DNA of 64,000 bases, taken from positions 1,798,001 to 1,862,000 of the forward strand of contig OZ240207.1 of the NCBI GenBank assembly GCA_965197415.1. Direction: 5' to 3'. A program made the position numbers and the translations under genes. Source of the stretch: DAOUJI01 sp965197415. GTDB lineage: Bacteria; Chloroflexota; Dehalococcoidia; Lucifugimonadales; JAGWBF01. The notes under the pieces were generated by a model. The model did no database searches. It had not been told where the DNA came from and saw only the letters and a list, made by a program, of their open reading frames with translations. This document shows, piece by piece, positions 24,528 to 32,271 of the stretch (positions are counted from its first letter, which is position 1; every line of letters starts with the position of its first letter).

Positions 24528-27020
24528 TTGAAGCTGAACCCGAAGAACATCCTGTTTGGAGACGACAAAGAGAAGAAAGGCCCCGTCCTGCTGGCGGTGA
24601 CGCCGCCGAGGGCCGGGGAGCGCACCCTGCTGGGCGTGGAGAACCTCCTCCAGTCCATCGCCGTGCCGGAGCCCTTCTCCCTGGAGCTGGCCGGGGACGT
24701 GGACGGCGTGATTTTGATGGCCCGCTGCCTGGACGACCAGGTGGTGCGGGGCCAGCTCTCGGCCCACTACCCCCAGGCACGCATCCAGAAGGTGGAGCCG
24801 GAGGACGATCCCCTGCGCCTCGACGAGGGCGAGCAGGCGTGGTCGATCACGCTGCGGGCCGACGGCCCCGAGTACGTCCCCCTGAGGACCTTCAGGGACG
24901 ACGACCTGCTCGACCCCGGCTCGGACCCCCTCATCGCCCTGATGGGCGCTCTGTCGGCCCTCCACGAGAGGGAGCGGGTGGTGGCGCGTCTGCTGCTGCG
25001 CTCCCTGGGTCCCGACTGGTCGCAGCCCCACATGGAGAAGGCCCACAAGCGGCCCGGCATGGAGCCGCGAGAGCCCGCCTACACCTACCAGACCAAGCCG
25101 TTGCAGATGGACGGCGTGACGATGGCCGTCCTCGGCCTGGGCGCGCTTGCCGCCCTCAAGGGCTACCTGTGGGTGCAGGACGGGGAGATATGGAAGGCGG
25201 CGCTCCTTGGCGCAGGAACGGTCCTGGGGCTGGCCGCAGGCGGCTGGGGATGGTGGCGCTGGAAGAAGGCCCGCAAGCGGGTGGAAGACCCCCTGCTCAT
25301 CAAGGAGAAGGTCTCCCGCATCGCCTTCGACGCCGAGCTTCAGGTCGTCGCCGTCGTGCCCGCGGACGCCGAGCCGCAGCGGGCCAGGGAGCTTCTGGGA
25401 ACGGTGGCCGCCGCCTACCGCCACTACGACAACCCCGCCGGGGCGCGGTTCCAGGTGGGGAAGGTAAAGCCGGCCGTCCCCAACCCGGACATGCTGCACC
25501 CGGCAGGCCCCGGACTGTTCGGGAGGCGGAGCGTCCTGGGAGTCCGCGAGGCGGCCTGCCTGTGGCACCCGCCCGGCGCAGGCGACGAGACGCCCCTGGT
25601 GGAGCGCTCCGGCGCGAGGGCGCTCAGCCCCTCGGCGAAGGGCGTCAGGGGCGGCGCGCTGGTGGGAGACACCACCGCAGGGGCGAAGAGGGAGATCCGC
25701 TTCCCCGCAGACCTGCTCCGGCGTCACCACCTCTACGTCGCACGCACCCGCATGGGCAAGTCCACCCTCATGCACCACCTCGTCACGCACAAGATGAGGG
25801 AGAAGGCCGAGGGCAGGGACGGCGACGCCATCGTGGTCATAGACCCCCACACCGACCTGGTGGCCGGCATCCTCGAACACGTCCCCGAGTCCCTCGTCGG
25901 CAGGGTGCGCCTCATCGACCTGTCCGACGAGACGCGCTCCCCCGGCATCAACCTGCTGGACACCCGCGTCTTCGCCGACCGGGACCGCACCGCCGACTCG
26001 GTGGTGCGCGTGGCCAAGGGCCTCTGGGAGCAGTGGGGGCCGAGGATGCAGTCCATCCTCGAACAGACGGTTAAGACCCTTCACGAGGCCAACGAGCAGG
26101 TGGAGGCGGACAGGCAGTACACCATCCTCGACGGCCTCAAGCTCCTGTCGGACGAGCCCTTCCGCAAGGAGGTGCTCAAGAAGGTCTCCGACCCCTATCT
26201 CCTTGAGTGGTGGGCCAGGGACTTCGGCAGCTGGCACCGCCAGTACCGGGCCGAGGCCCTGGCCCCCGTCCAGACCCGCCTCTCCTACTACGCCTCATCC
26301 AAGCGGGCCAGGGCCATCCTGGGCCAGCGCCGCTCCACCATCGACCTGCGAAAGACGATCCACGACGGCGGCGTCCTGCTCGTCTCCACCGCCCAGGGAG
26401 TCGTCGGCAGGGACGTGGCCGCCCTGGTGGGCGCGTCCCTCCTCAACCTCGTGGACGCGGTGATCCGGGAGCAGGGAAGCGTGACGCTCAGGGAGCGGCG
26501 GGGCGCGCTGGTGGTGGTGGACGAGATGCAGTCGATGCCCGGCGTGGACTACGAGTCGATGCTCTCCGAGCTGGGCAAGTTCGGAGCGTCCTTCGTCCTC
26601 GCCACCCAGAGCCTCGCCAAGCTGGACGACCTCTCCCGCACCATGCGCGACACCCTCCTGGCCAACGTCGGATGCCTCGCCGTCTTCCAGGTCGCTGGCA
26701 ACGACGCCAGGACGCTGGTGTGGGAGCTGGGCAAGGAGCGCGTGACCGAGGACGACATCACCTCGCTGCCCGTCCACCACTGCTACGTCCGCGCCACCGT
26801 GGGGACGGAGCGGATGCCCGCCTTCTCGATGATGGTCAGAAAGCCCGAGGAGGGAGAAGCCGCCGTCGCCGACCGCATCCGCGAGGCCGCCTCCGCATAC
26901 ACGGTCTCCCACAGGCGGGTGGACTACGGCGACGCCGACGGCCACAGGAAGGTGGACGACTACCGCAAGGGCATAGACGACCTCGAAAACGACGAGCAGG
27001 GAGAGGAGGCCGGGGAATGA
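24528..27020 (+). CDS. VirD4/TraG-like DNA-transfer ATPase
   Basis: GAGAGGAG lies seven bases before TTG 24528, so translation should begin there rather than further upstream. The product of about 830 residues has two hydrophobic stretches near 195-245, then a RecA-type ATPase with Walker A TRMGKST (Lys411), VIDPHTDLVAGIL, Walker B LVVVDEMQSMPG (Asp665-Glu666) and LATQSLAKLDDL. This arrangement fits coupling proteins that feed DNA to the secretion channel, although the long N-terminal region is unusual for VirD4. It could alternatively be a HerA/TraC-like ATPase. Its stop overlaps the next start. Confidence 0.82.
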   Translation: MKLNPKNILFGDDKEKKGPVLLAVTPPRAGERTLLGVENLLQSIAVPEPFSLELAGDVDGVILMARCLDDQVVRGQLSAHYPQARIQKVEPEDDPLRLDEGEQAWSITLRADGPEYVPLRTFRDDDLLDPGSDPLIALMGALSALHERERVVARLLLRSLGPDWSQPHMEKAHKRPGMEPREPAYTYQTKPLQMDGVTMAVLGLGALAALKGYLWVQDGEIWKAALLGAGTVLGLAAGGWGWWRWKKARKRVEDPLLIKEKVSRIAFDAELQVVAVVPADAEPQRARELLGTVAAAYRHYDNPAGARFQVGKVKPAVPNPDMLHPAGPGLFGRRSVLGVREAACLWHPPGAGDETPLVERSGARALSPSAKGVRGGALVGDTTAGAKREIRFPADLLRRHHLYVARTRMGKSTLMHHLVTHKMREKAEGRDGDAIVVIDPHTDLVAGILEHVPESLVGRVRLIDLSDETRSPGINLLDTRVFADRDRTADSVVRVAKGLWEQWGPRMQSILEQTVKTLHEANEQVEADRQYTILDGLKLLSDEPFRKEVLKKVSDPYLLEWWARDFGSWHRQYRAEALAPVQTRLSYYASSKRARAILGQRRSTIDLRKTIHDGGVLLVSTAQGVVGRDVAALVGASLLNLVDAVIREQGSVTLRERRGALVVVDEMQSMPGVDYESMLSELGKFGASFVLATQSLAKLDDLSRTMRDTLLANVGCLAVFQVAGNDARTLVWELGKERVTEDDITSLPVHHCYVRATVGTERMPAFSMMVRKPEEGEAAVADRIREAASAYTVSHRRVDYGDADGHRKVDDYRKGIDDLENDEQGEEAGE

Positions 27021-28669
27021 GACCCGAAGGATGCGAGGCCCGGCTGCTCCGCGCCCTGGCGTCCATGCCCTTCCTGGACAGGACGGAGATGGTCGCCGTC
27101 ACCGGCCGGTCCAGGGGCGCGGTCTACGAGGCTGTCGAGAGGCTGGAAGCCTCCGGCCTCTGCGCCTCCGTGCTCCACGCCACGGAGCTGGTCCCCCAGG
27201 CCCGCAGATTCCACCTCACCGAATCTGGCCTGCGCAGGCTCGCCGAAGAAGAGGGCATGTCGCTAGACGAGCTGGTGCGCTCCCATCCCGTGTCCGCCCA
27301 GTGGCGGCGCAGCCTGATGGAGCGCCTCGACGCCGTGGCCGTCATATATCACCTGGCCTCCGCCGTCTCGGACGTGGCGTACCCCATCCGGTTCCGCTGG
27401 TACCGCTCCATCCCCCTCGACGCCGCCATGACGCTGCCCGACGGGAGGACCGTGGGCATCGTCCGGCAGGGACTCACCGCCGACAGGTCGGGCTTCTCCG
27501 GGCGGCTCATGCGGCTGCAAGGCGGCCCCATCCCCGGAACGCTTCTGGTCCTCATGGCCGACGACGTGCGGCTCAGGCACGCCCGCAGGGTGCTGTCGAA
27601 CATCGACGTGCCGGCCCTTCTCGCCGTGGAACGCGAGGTGGTGCGAGCCGGGGCGGACGAGCGGATATGGACGCCCTCGGAGATCAGCGCCGACATCTCC
27701 CTGCGCTACGAGCTGGAACGGGCGGCCCCCGGAGGCGGGCTGCCCCACGAGCCGGAACCCGGACGGGCCGACGCGCCCTCCGACCTTTCCGGCAGGGCAG
27801 CGGCGGCGGACATCCCCGACCACATGCTGCCCGTCACCCTCAGCTCCGCCGAGAAGCGCGCCCTGGACCTGATATCCGATTGGCCCTGGACCGCCCTCGA
27901 TGAGCTGGCCGGGCTGATGGGCGTGACGCCCCAGAGGGCGTCCCAGGTCGTCATACCCCTCGAAGGATTCGGCCTCGCAGCCCGCCACCGCGACAGGGGC
28001 GGACGGCTGGCCCTCACCGACCGGGGTCTGGCGCTGCTGGCCCGCAGGGACCGCACCTCCGTAGTCCTGGCCAGGAGGCGGTGGAGCATCGCCCCGCAGG
28101 ACCCCGACGCCCCCTTCGAGTGGCGCAACCTGTCCGGCGGCAGGAGCCGCCAGCTTCTCAGGAACATCGAGCACACCGCCGCCGTCCACGGCTTCCTGGC
28201 CGCGCTCACCGCCCAGGCCCCCCTCCTGGGGTGGGAGGTCGTCCAGCTCGACCCGCCCAGGAGGGCCTCCCGCCACTTCCGGCACGACGACCGGGCGCGC
28301 GCCGTCAACCCCGACGCCTTCGGCGTGCTCAGAAGGGACGAGACTACCTGGCCTTTCTTCCTGGAGTGGGAGCGCCGCGCCGTGCGGCCCTCAACCATGT
28401 CGGAGCGTCTCGCTCCATATCTGCGCTACTACTCATCTCACAGGCCCACCGACGACCACGGCGCGAGACCCGCGGTCCTGGTCGTCTTCGACGACGACAT
28501 CGCCGCCACCCACTTCCTGCGCGTGGCGCGGGAGGAGACCCACGAATCGAGAGTAAACGTGCCCCTGTGGGTGTCCCACAGGGAGGCCACCGACGCCCTG
28601 GGGCCGCTGGGACGCGCATGGCGCGCCCCCGGCGACTGGAACTCGACCCAGGCCCTGCCGCCTCAATGA
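27017..28669 (+). CDS. Replication-relaxation family protein (double winged-helix)
   Basis: ATG 27017 overlaps the stop of the ATPase gene (ATGA). The protein of about 550 residues has a winged-helix domain at about 1-85, a second at about 280-355 (LISDWPWTALDELAGLMGVTPQRASQVV), and a C-terminal domain with HTAAVHGFLAAL, NPDAFGVLRRDETTWPFFLEWERR and YLRYYSSHR. That C-terminal pattern (His, PDA, ExER, Tyr) is that of Replic_Relax proteins on actinobacterial and related conjugative elements, thought to act in plasmid DNA processing. As no HUH-type relaxase is visible, it may recognise oriT. The biochemical role is inferred. Confidence 0.65.
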   Translation: MRPEGCEARLLRALASMPFLDRTEMVAVTGRSRGAVYEAVERLEASGLCASVLHATELVPQARRFHLTESGLRRLAEEEGMSLDELVRSHPVSAQWRRSLMERLDAVAVIYHLASAVSDVAYPIRFRWYRSIPLDAAMTLPDGRTVGIVRQGLTADRSGFSGRLMRLQGGPIPGTLLVLMADDVRLRHARRVLSNIDVPALLAVEREVVRAGADERIWTPSEISADISLRYELERAAPGGGLPHEPEPGRADAPSDLSGRAAAADIPDHMLPVTLSSAEKRALDLISDWPWTALDELAGLMGVTPQRASQVVIPLEGFGLAARHRDRGGRLALTDRGLALLARRDRTSVVLARRRWSIAPQDPDAPFEWRNLSGGRSRQLLRNIEHTAAVHGFLAALTAQAPLLGWEVVQLDPPRRASRHFRHDDRARAVNPDAFGVLRRDETTWPFFLEWERRAVRPSTMSERLAPYLRYYSSHRPTDDHGARPAVLVVFDDDIAATHFLRVAREETHESRVNVPLWVSHREATDALGPLGRAWRAPGDWNSTQALPPQ

Positions 28670-28689
28670 AAGACGAGGGACGGGAAGAT

Positions 28690-28956
28690 ATGAAACATAA
28701 AGACGCCAACCAATCGAAAGGCCCCCGGAGGCGCGGAGGACGGACTGTTGTCCGGCTCGATACGGCGGCCGTCTGGAAGCGGCTCGCTCTGCTGAACCGC
28801 TCCCAGAACTGGCTCGCCAGGGAGATCGGGGTCAGCCCCGGATACGTCTCGATGCTGGTCAACACGGGGCGCTCGCCCTCCGGTCGCATCCGCCGCCGGA
28901 TGCTCAAGGCCCTGGAACTGACCGAGTTCGGAGACCTATTCAGATTGGAGGAGTAG
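28690..28956 (+). CDS. Single-domain XRE HTH protein
   Basis: ATG 28690 has GAGGGACGGGA upstream and is preferred to ATG 28666, which overlaps the previous stop but lacks a ribosome site. The 88-residue protein has a basic N terminus and one Cro/C1 HTH (QNWLAREIGVSPGYVSMLVNTG). Its LDTAAVWKRL...SQNWLAREIGVS aligns with the fourth HTH of the tetra-HTH protein (VDTKAVWDRM...SQNEVARRAGIS). The two regulators may therefore share an origin and perhaps operators. Confidence 0.75.
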   Translation: MKHKDANQSKGPRRRGGRTVVRLDTAAVWKRLALLNRSQNWLAREIGVSPGYVSMLVNTGRSPSGRIRRRMLKALELTEFGDLFRLEE

Positions 28957-28958
28957 CA

Positions 28959-29288
28959 ATGAACAACTTCAACGACCCGTCCCGTAACAACGGGACCACG
29001 CACCACACCACCCCCGAAGACCTGGCGCTGCCCATTGAGAGCGGCGTCTTCCCGGAGGACTTCCCCCGGTGCCTCGTGCGCCTCAAGGAGGCCAGCGGCC
29101 TCTCCTGGCGCGGCATGGCCAGAGCCCTCGGCGTGGACCCCAAGCAGCTGCGCAGGTGGCGCAGGGGCGTCGAGCCCGGTGGGGGAGCCATGCTCTCCCT
29201 CCTGCGCTTCGCCAGCCGCGTCCCCGGAGGCGTCCAGATCCTCATGGGCGACGGCTTCCAGATGACCCTCTTCGAGGACGTTAGCTAG
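28959..29288 (+). CDS. Small HTH DNA-binding protein, paralogue of 12771 protein
   Basis: ATG 28959 follows GAGGAG. The 109-residue product has an HTH at about 50-72 (LSWRGMARALGVDPKQLRRW) preceded by VFPEDFPRCLVRLKEASG, matching the protein at 12771. It is the last gene of the conjugation operon before two strong hairpins. It is probably a regulator of the element. Confidence 0.7.
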   Translation: MNNFNDPSRNNGTTHHTTPEDLALPIESGVFPEDFPRCLVRLKEASGLSWRGMARALGVDPKQLRRWRRGVEPGGGAMLSLLRFASRVPGGVQILMGDGFQMTLFEDVS

Positions 29289-29294
29289 ACCGGA

Positions 29295-29382
29295 GGCCCC
29301 GCCGGGCGCACCGCGCAACGGCGGCGCGGCGGGGCCGGAACCGACGCCGCCTGCGCTCGCCCCTTCCGTCGGCGCAGGCGGC
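29295..29382 (+). terminator. Double hairpin ending the conjugation operon
   Basis: GGCCCCGCCG (29295-29304) pairs perfectly with CGGCGGGGCC (29327-29336), and GCCGCCTGCGC (29346-29356) with GCGCAGGCGGC (29372-29382). No T run follows, so either structured RNA or Rho-type termination is possible. Confidence 0.55.
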
Positions 29383-29444
29383 CCGGCACAGACCTGAAAC
29401 GAGAGGCCAGCGGCCCAACCGATTCGCCGCTGCGACTACGCACC

Positions 29445-29669
29445 ATGAAAGATACCACCGGAAAGAACCAAAGCAACAGAGAGGAGCAGACGGGCGAGGA
29501 CGCCCCGGAACCCTCACCCGACAGCCCGATGGCGTCCTACACCCCCGAGCAGCGCAGGCTGATTCGCAAGGGCCTGCGCATCTGGGCAAGGGTCGCCATC
29601 CGCTCCTACATGCGAAAGCACGGGGCCGGTTCCCTCACCGTAGACGACGACGCCGAGGAGGAGGACTGA
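29445..29669 (+). CDS. Small acidic/basic protein of unknown function
   Basis: This 74-residue protein starts at ATG 29445 with no clear ribosome site. It has a polar, acidic first third, a basic amphipathic helix (RRLIRKGLRIWARVAIRSYMRKHG) and an acidic tail. No domain is recognised. It sits between the conjugation operon and the protease/recombinase group. Confidence 0.5.
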   Translation: MKDTTGKNQSNREEQTGEDAPEPSPDSPMASYTPEQRRLIRKGLRIWARVAIRSYMRKHGAGSLTVDDDAEEED

Positions 29670-29736
29670 TGAGCCCCGTAGGGGCCGGGAGACTGAGATG
29701 TGCAGGAAGAAGGTACGCGGCCAGCGCCGCAACGTC

Positions 29737-30093
29737 CTAGTACAGGATCATGTGAGTGGGGACCAGCCGTTGAGCCTCCGGGTCCACCGCCAACGCCAGA
29801 CCCTCCAGGGTGTAGGCCCCCAGCAGCGGAGGGGCCTCGTCCTCTCCGAAGACCACGATGGTGACCACGCTCTCGCCGTCTATCGTGGCCCACGCCTGCC
29901 CGTAGTCCATCTCGACCCGCCGCCCGTCCGCCAGCAGGAATCCGCGCTTGCCCGTAGCCTCGACGCCCAGCTCCCGCAGCAGGCGGGAGGGCAGCGTGGT
30001 GAACGATGCGCCGGTGTCCACCGTCGCCTCGATGTCCTGCCCCTGCTGGCCGTCCATGCTGGCAATGCGCAGCGGCCACTTGAATGTCCCCAT
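29737..30093 (-). CDS. Retropepsin-like (clan AA) aspartic protease
   Basis: ATG 30093 has GGAGAG eight bases upstream and is preferred to 30129. The protein of about 118 residues has the catalytic motif ATVDTGASFTTLP, a following LLRELGVEA helix, and a later hydrophobic LLGAYTLEGLALAVD that fits the second conserved segment of retroviral-type aspartic proteases. Such proteins form dimers with one Asp from each subunit. It is transcribed opposite to its neighbours inside the element. Target unknown. Confidence 0.8.
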   Translation of the reverse strand: MGTFKWPLRIASMDGQQGQDIEATVDTGASFTTLPSRLLRELGVEATGKRGFLLADGRRVEMDYGQAWATIDGESVVTIVVFGEDEAPPLLGAYTLEGLALAVDPEAQRLVPTHMILY

Positions 30094-30199
30094 AGAGGGA
30101 GCCTCTCCATCGAAGTGTCTACCACCCATTCTACCCCATCGGGAGCGCCTCTCACAGATGCCCGGCCCTTGACGACGGAAGGCCGTTGCGTTCGTGGTA

Positions 30200-30222
30200 A
30201 GAGTATGATATTGTCATACTCT
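30200..30222. promoter_or_regulatory. Palindromic operator upstream of the RHH gene
   Basis: AGAGTATGA (30200-30208), a 5-bp spacer TATTG, and TCATACTCT (30214-30222) form a perfect 9-bp inverted repeat. It lies 25 bp before the start of a ribbon-helix-helix protein, as expected for an autoregulatory operator that could also govern the recombinase downstream. Confidence 0.7.
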
Positions 30223-30246
30223 ATCAGGCAAAAAGAGAGAGTGTCC

Positions 30247-30441
30247 ATGCCCAGAAAGTCCAAGGTCATCAGCTTCTCAATGCCCCCGGAGATGGCGGAG
30301 CAGGTGCAGCAGGTAGTCGATGAGGAGGGCCGCACCGTGAGCGAGTTCCTCCGAGACGCCATCCGCCTGTACATGGACGAGCGGGAGTGGCTGCGGCGGG
30401 AGCGCCGCCAACGGGCAGAGGCCCGCCGGAACGAACGATAG
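30247..30441 (+). CDS. Ribbon-helix-helix (CopG/Arc-type) repressor
   Basis: This 64-residue protein begins KVISFSMPPEMAEQVQQVV, the RHH beta strand and first helix, then GRTVSEFLRDAIRLYM, the second helix. The C terminus is very basic. It is 22 bp before the serine recombinase and just downstream of a perfect palindrome, so it probably represses itself and the recombinase. It has no adjacent toxin, which argues against a simple antitoxin. Confidence 0.82.
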   Translation: MPRKSKVISFSMPPEMAEQVQQVVDEEGRTVSEFLRDAIRLYMDEREWLRRERRQRAEARRNER

Positions 30442-30463
30442 GGAACAGAAGGAGGACAAGCAG

Positions 30464-32098
30464 ATGAGCGACCGACACGACCCCACACCCGCAGCCCTCT
30501 ACGCCAGGGTGTCCAGTGACCGCCAGGACGTGGACCTCTCCATCGCCGCCCAGCTGCGGGCGCTCAGGGACTACGCACAGAAGAACGGCTACATCGTCTT
30601 CCGCGAGTACGTGGATGAGGCCGAGAGCGGTCGCATCGCCGACCGCCCGGAGTTCCGCAAGATGATCGACGCGGCCACTAAGCCCAGTGCCCCATTCCGG
30701 GAGATTCTGGTCTGGAAGTTCTCCCGATTCACCCGCAAGCGCGAGCACGCCGTCGCCTTCAAGTCCCTGCTCAGGCGCAAGGGCGTCCGGGTGGTCTCCA
30801 TCACCGAGCACGCCGACGACACCCCCACCGGCAAGCTGATGGAGGCCATCATCGAGTCCGTGGACGAGTTCTACAGCGAAAATTTGGCCCAGGAGGTCAC
30901 CAGGGGGATGCGGGAGGCCGCGTCCAGAGGCTTCTGGGTCGGCAGCACTATCCCCTACGGCTACAGCAAGGTCATGGTGAAGGACGGGGCCAAGAAGCGC
31001 CCCACGCTGGAACCCGACCCGGACACATCCCCCGTCGTCAAGCGCATCTTCGACCTGGCGGAGGCCGGAAAGGGGATGCTGAACACCACCCGCACCCTGA
31101 ACGACGAGGGCATCGCCAGCCCTGCGGGAAAGCTCTGGTCCAAGAACGGAGTCCACTACATCCTCAAGAACGAGGTCTACACGGGGGCTATGGTGTGGGG
31201 CAATACGGCCAAGGACAAGGCAGAGCCGGTGCGGGTGGAGAAGGCGTTCCCCGCCATCGTCTCCAAGGCCCAGTTCCGCCGCGTAGCCAAGCTGATGCGC
31301 TCCCGCGCTCCCAAGGTCGCCAACCCCCGGAGGGTCAGCAGCTCCTACCTGCTAAGCGGGCTGGTCAAGTGCCACAGGTGCAACCGGGCGCTCAGCGGCC
31401 AGGACGCCAAGAGCGGCCAATTCGCCTACTACGTGTGCCAGTCCCTCATCAAGCGGGGCAGCGGGGCCTGCGACTCTCCCAGGCTCAACGCCAGACGCTT
31501 CGAGGAACTGGTCGTCGGCAAGATTCGCTCCAACATCCTCACCGAGGGGAGCATCACCGACCTGGTGAAGGCCGTGGACGAGGAGATGGACGGCGTGGCC
31601 CGCGAGCAGCGCAAGAGGCTGGAGACCATCGACTCGGAGCTTGCCGACGTGAGGCGCAGGCTGGACCGGCTCTACAACCTCGTGGAGACCACCGACATGG
31701 ACATCGACGACTTTAGGCCCCGCATCAGGGACCACAGGGAGCGGCAGGAGCGCCTTGAGGACTCGGCGGCGGAGGCCAGAGCCATCCTCGCCGAGCGCAG
31801 GTCCGTCCTGGACGACGTGAACACCATCGCGGCCTACGCCCAGGAGATGAGGGACTTCCTGGTCGAGAGCGAGCTGACCGAGCGCCGGGCCTTCATCGAG
31901 TCCTTCGTCAAGGAGATCGTCGTCACGCCCGACGACGCCCTGATGCGCTACACCGTGCCCATGCCCGACGATAGTCTCATACCGGGACGGGCCACCGAAA
32001 AGGTGGCCCTGAACGGTGCGGTTCTGCCTTCGGTCAAAAGTGGTGGGGGGATTCGAACCCCTGGCCTCCTGCGTGCAAAGCAGGCGCTCTCCCCCTGA
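30464..32098 (+). CDS. Large serine recombinase (site-specific integrase) reading into tRNA-Ala
   Basis: ATG 30464 follows AGGAGGACA. The 544-residue protein has a resolvase domain (YARVSSDRQ, catalytic Ser17; KFSRFTRKR; Arg-rich active site), a recombinase domain (PYGYSKV...), a zinc-ribbon with CHRC and later Cys pairs (about 300-345) and a coiled coil at about 375-450, the normal layout of large serine integrases. The last about 20 residues (SGGGIRTPGLLRAKQALSP) are encoded by the antisense strand of a tRNA-Ala gene. The native C terminus of the excised form is therefore probably different. It is expected to catalyse integration and, with a directionality factor not seen here, excision. 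Confidence 0.92.
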   Translation: MSDRHDPTPAALYARVSSDRQDVDLSIAAQLRALRDYAQKNGYIVFREYVDEAESGRIADRPEFRKMIDAATKPSAPFREILVWKFSRFTRKREHAVAFKSLLRRKGVRVVSITEHADDTPTGKLMEAIIESVDEFYSENLAQEVTRGMREAASRGFWVGSTIPYGYSKVMVKDGAKKRPTLEPDPDTSPVVKRIFDLAEAGKGMLNTTRTLNDEGIASPAGKLWSKNGVHYILKNEVYTGAMVWGNTAKDKAEPVRVEKAFPAIVSKAQFRRVAKLMRSRAPKVANPRRVSSSYLLSGLVKCHRCNRALSGQDAKSGQFAYYVCQSLIKRGSGACDSPRLNARRFEELVVGKIRSNILTEGSITDLVKAVDEEMDGVAREQRKRLETIDSELADVRRRLDRLYNLVETTDMDIDDFRPRIRDHRERQERLEDSAAEARAILAERRSVLDDVNTIAAYAQEMRDFLVESELTERRAFIESFVKEIVVTPDDALMRYTVPMPDDSLIPGRATEKVALNGAVLPSVKSGGGIRTPGLLRAKQALSP

Positions 32099-32109
32099 GC
32101 TACAGCCCC
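32038..32109 (-). tRNA. tRNA-Ala(UGC), 3' acceptor strand disrupted at the element junction
   Basis: On the minus strand from 32109 the acceptor 5' strand GGGGCTG, D arm, anticodon arm CCTGC-TTTGCAC-GCAGG (anticodon TGC) and T loop TTCGAAT are all normal. After the T arm (CCCCC) the sequence becomes CACCACTT instead of a strand complementary to GGGGCTG, leaving mismatches. The break coincides with the right edge of the integrative element, so the gene looks split by integration and may be non-functional unless another copy exists. Confidence 0.65.
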
Positions 32110-32176
32110 ACAGAAGCCAATTATAACCCTACGGCTTGGTCGAGGCTATCGTCAAACCCATCGGTCACCGCGATGT

Positions 32177-32182
32177 TATAAT
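32177..32182 (+). promoter_or_regulatory. Possible -10 box before the PAC2-family gene
   Basis: A perfect TATAAT is found 90 bp before ATG 32272, with no good -35 hexamer at 16-18 bp. Confidence 0.3.
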
Positions 32183-32271
32183 GGCCAAGAGATAGGGCCG
32201 GGGACGCCGTGACCCACACACGGCAACCTGCGGCTGGCGGCCCCTGGGATCAATCGGGAGGCGGTGGCGCT

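Larger units (their letters stand above)
12771..32050. mobile_element. Putative integrative conjugative element with T4SS and serine recombinase (left end unresolved)
   Basis: The block has VirB6-, VirB2-, PrgI/VirB3-, VirB4- and VirD4-like genes, a replication-relaxation protein, several phage-style HTH regulators and a large serine recombinase at its right edge. The recombinase gene runs into a tRNA-Ala gene whose 3' end is replaced. Housekeeping genes start immediately to the right. The right junction is therefore near 32045. The left junction is arbitrary here: the matching tRNA 3' fragment was not found within the window, so the giant gene might also be cargo. No classical relaxase was recognised. 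Confidence 0.7.
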
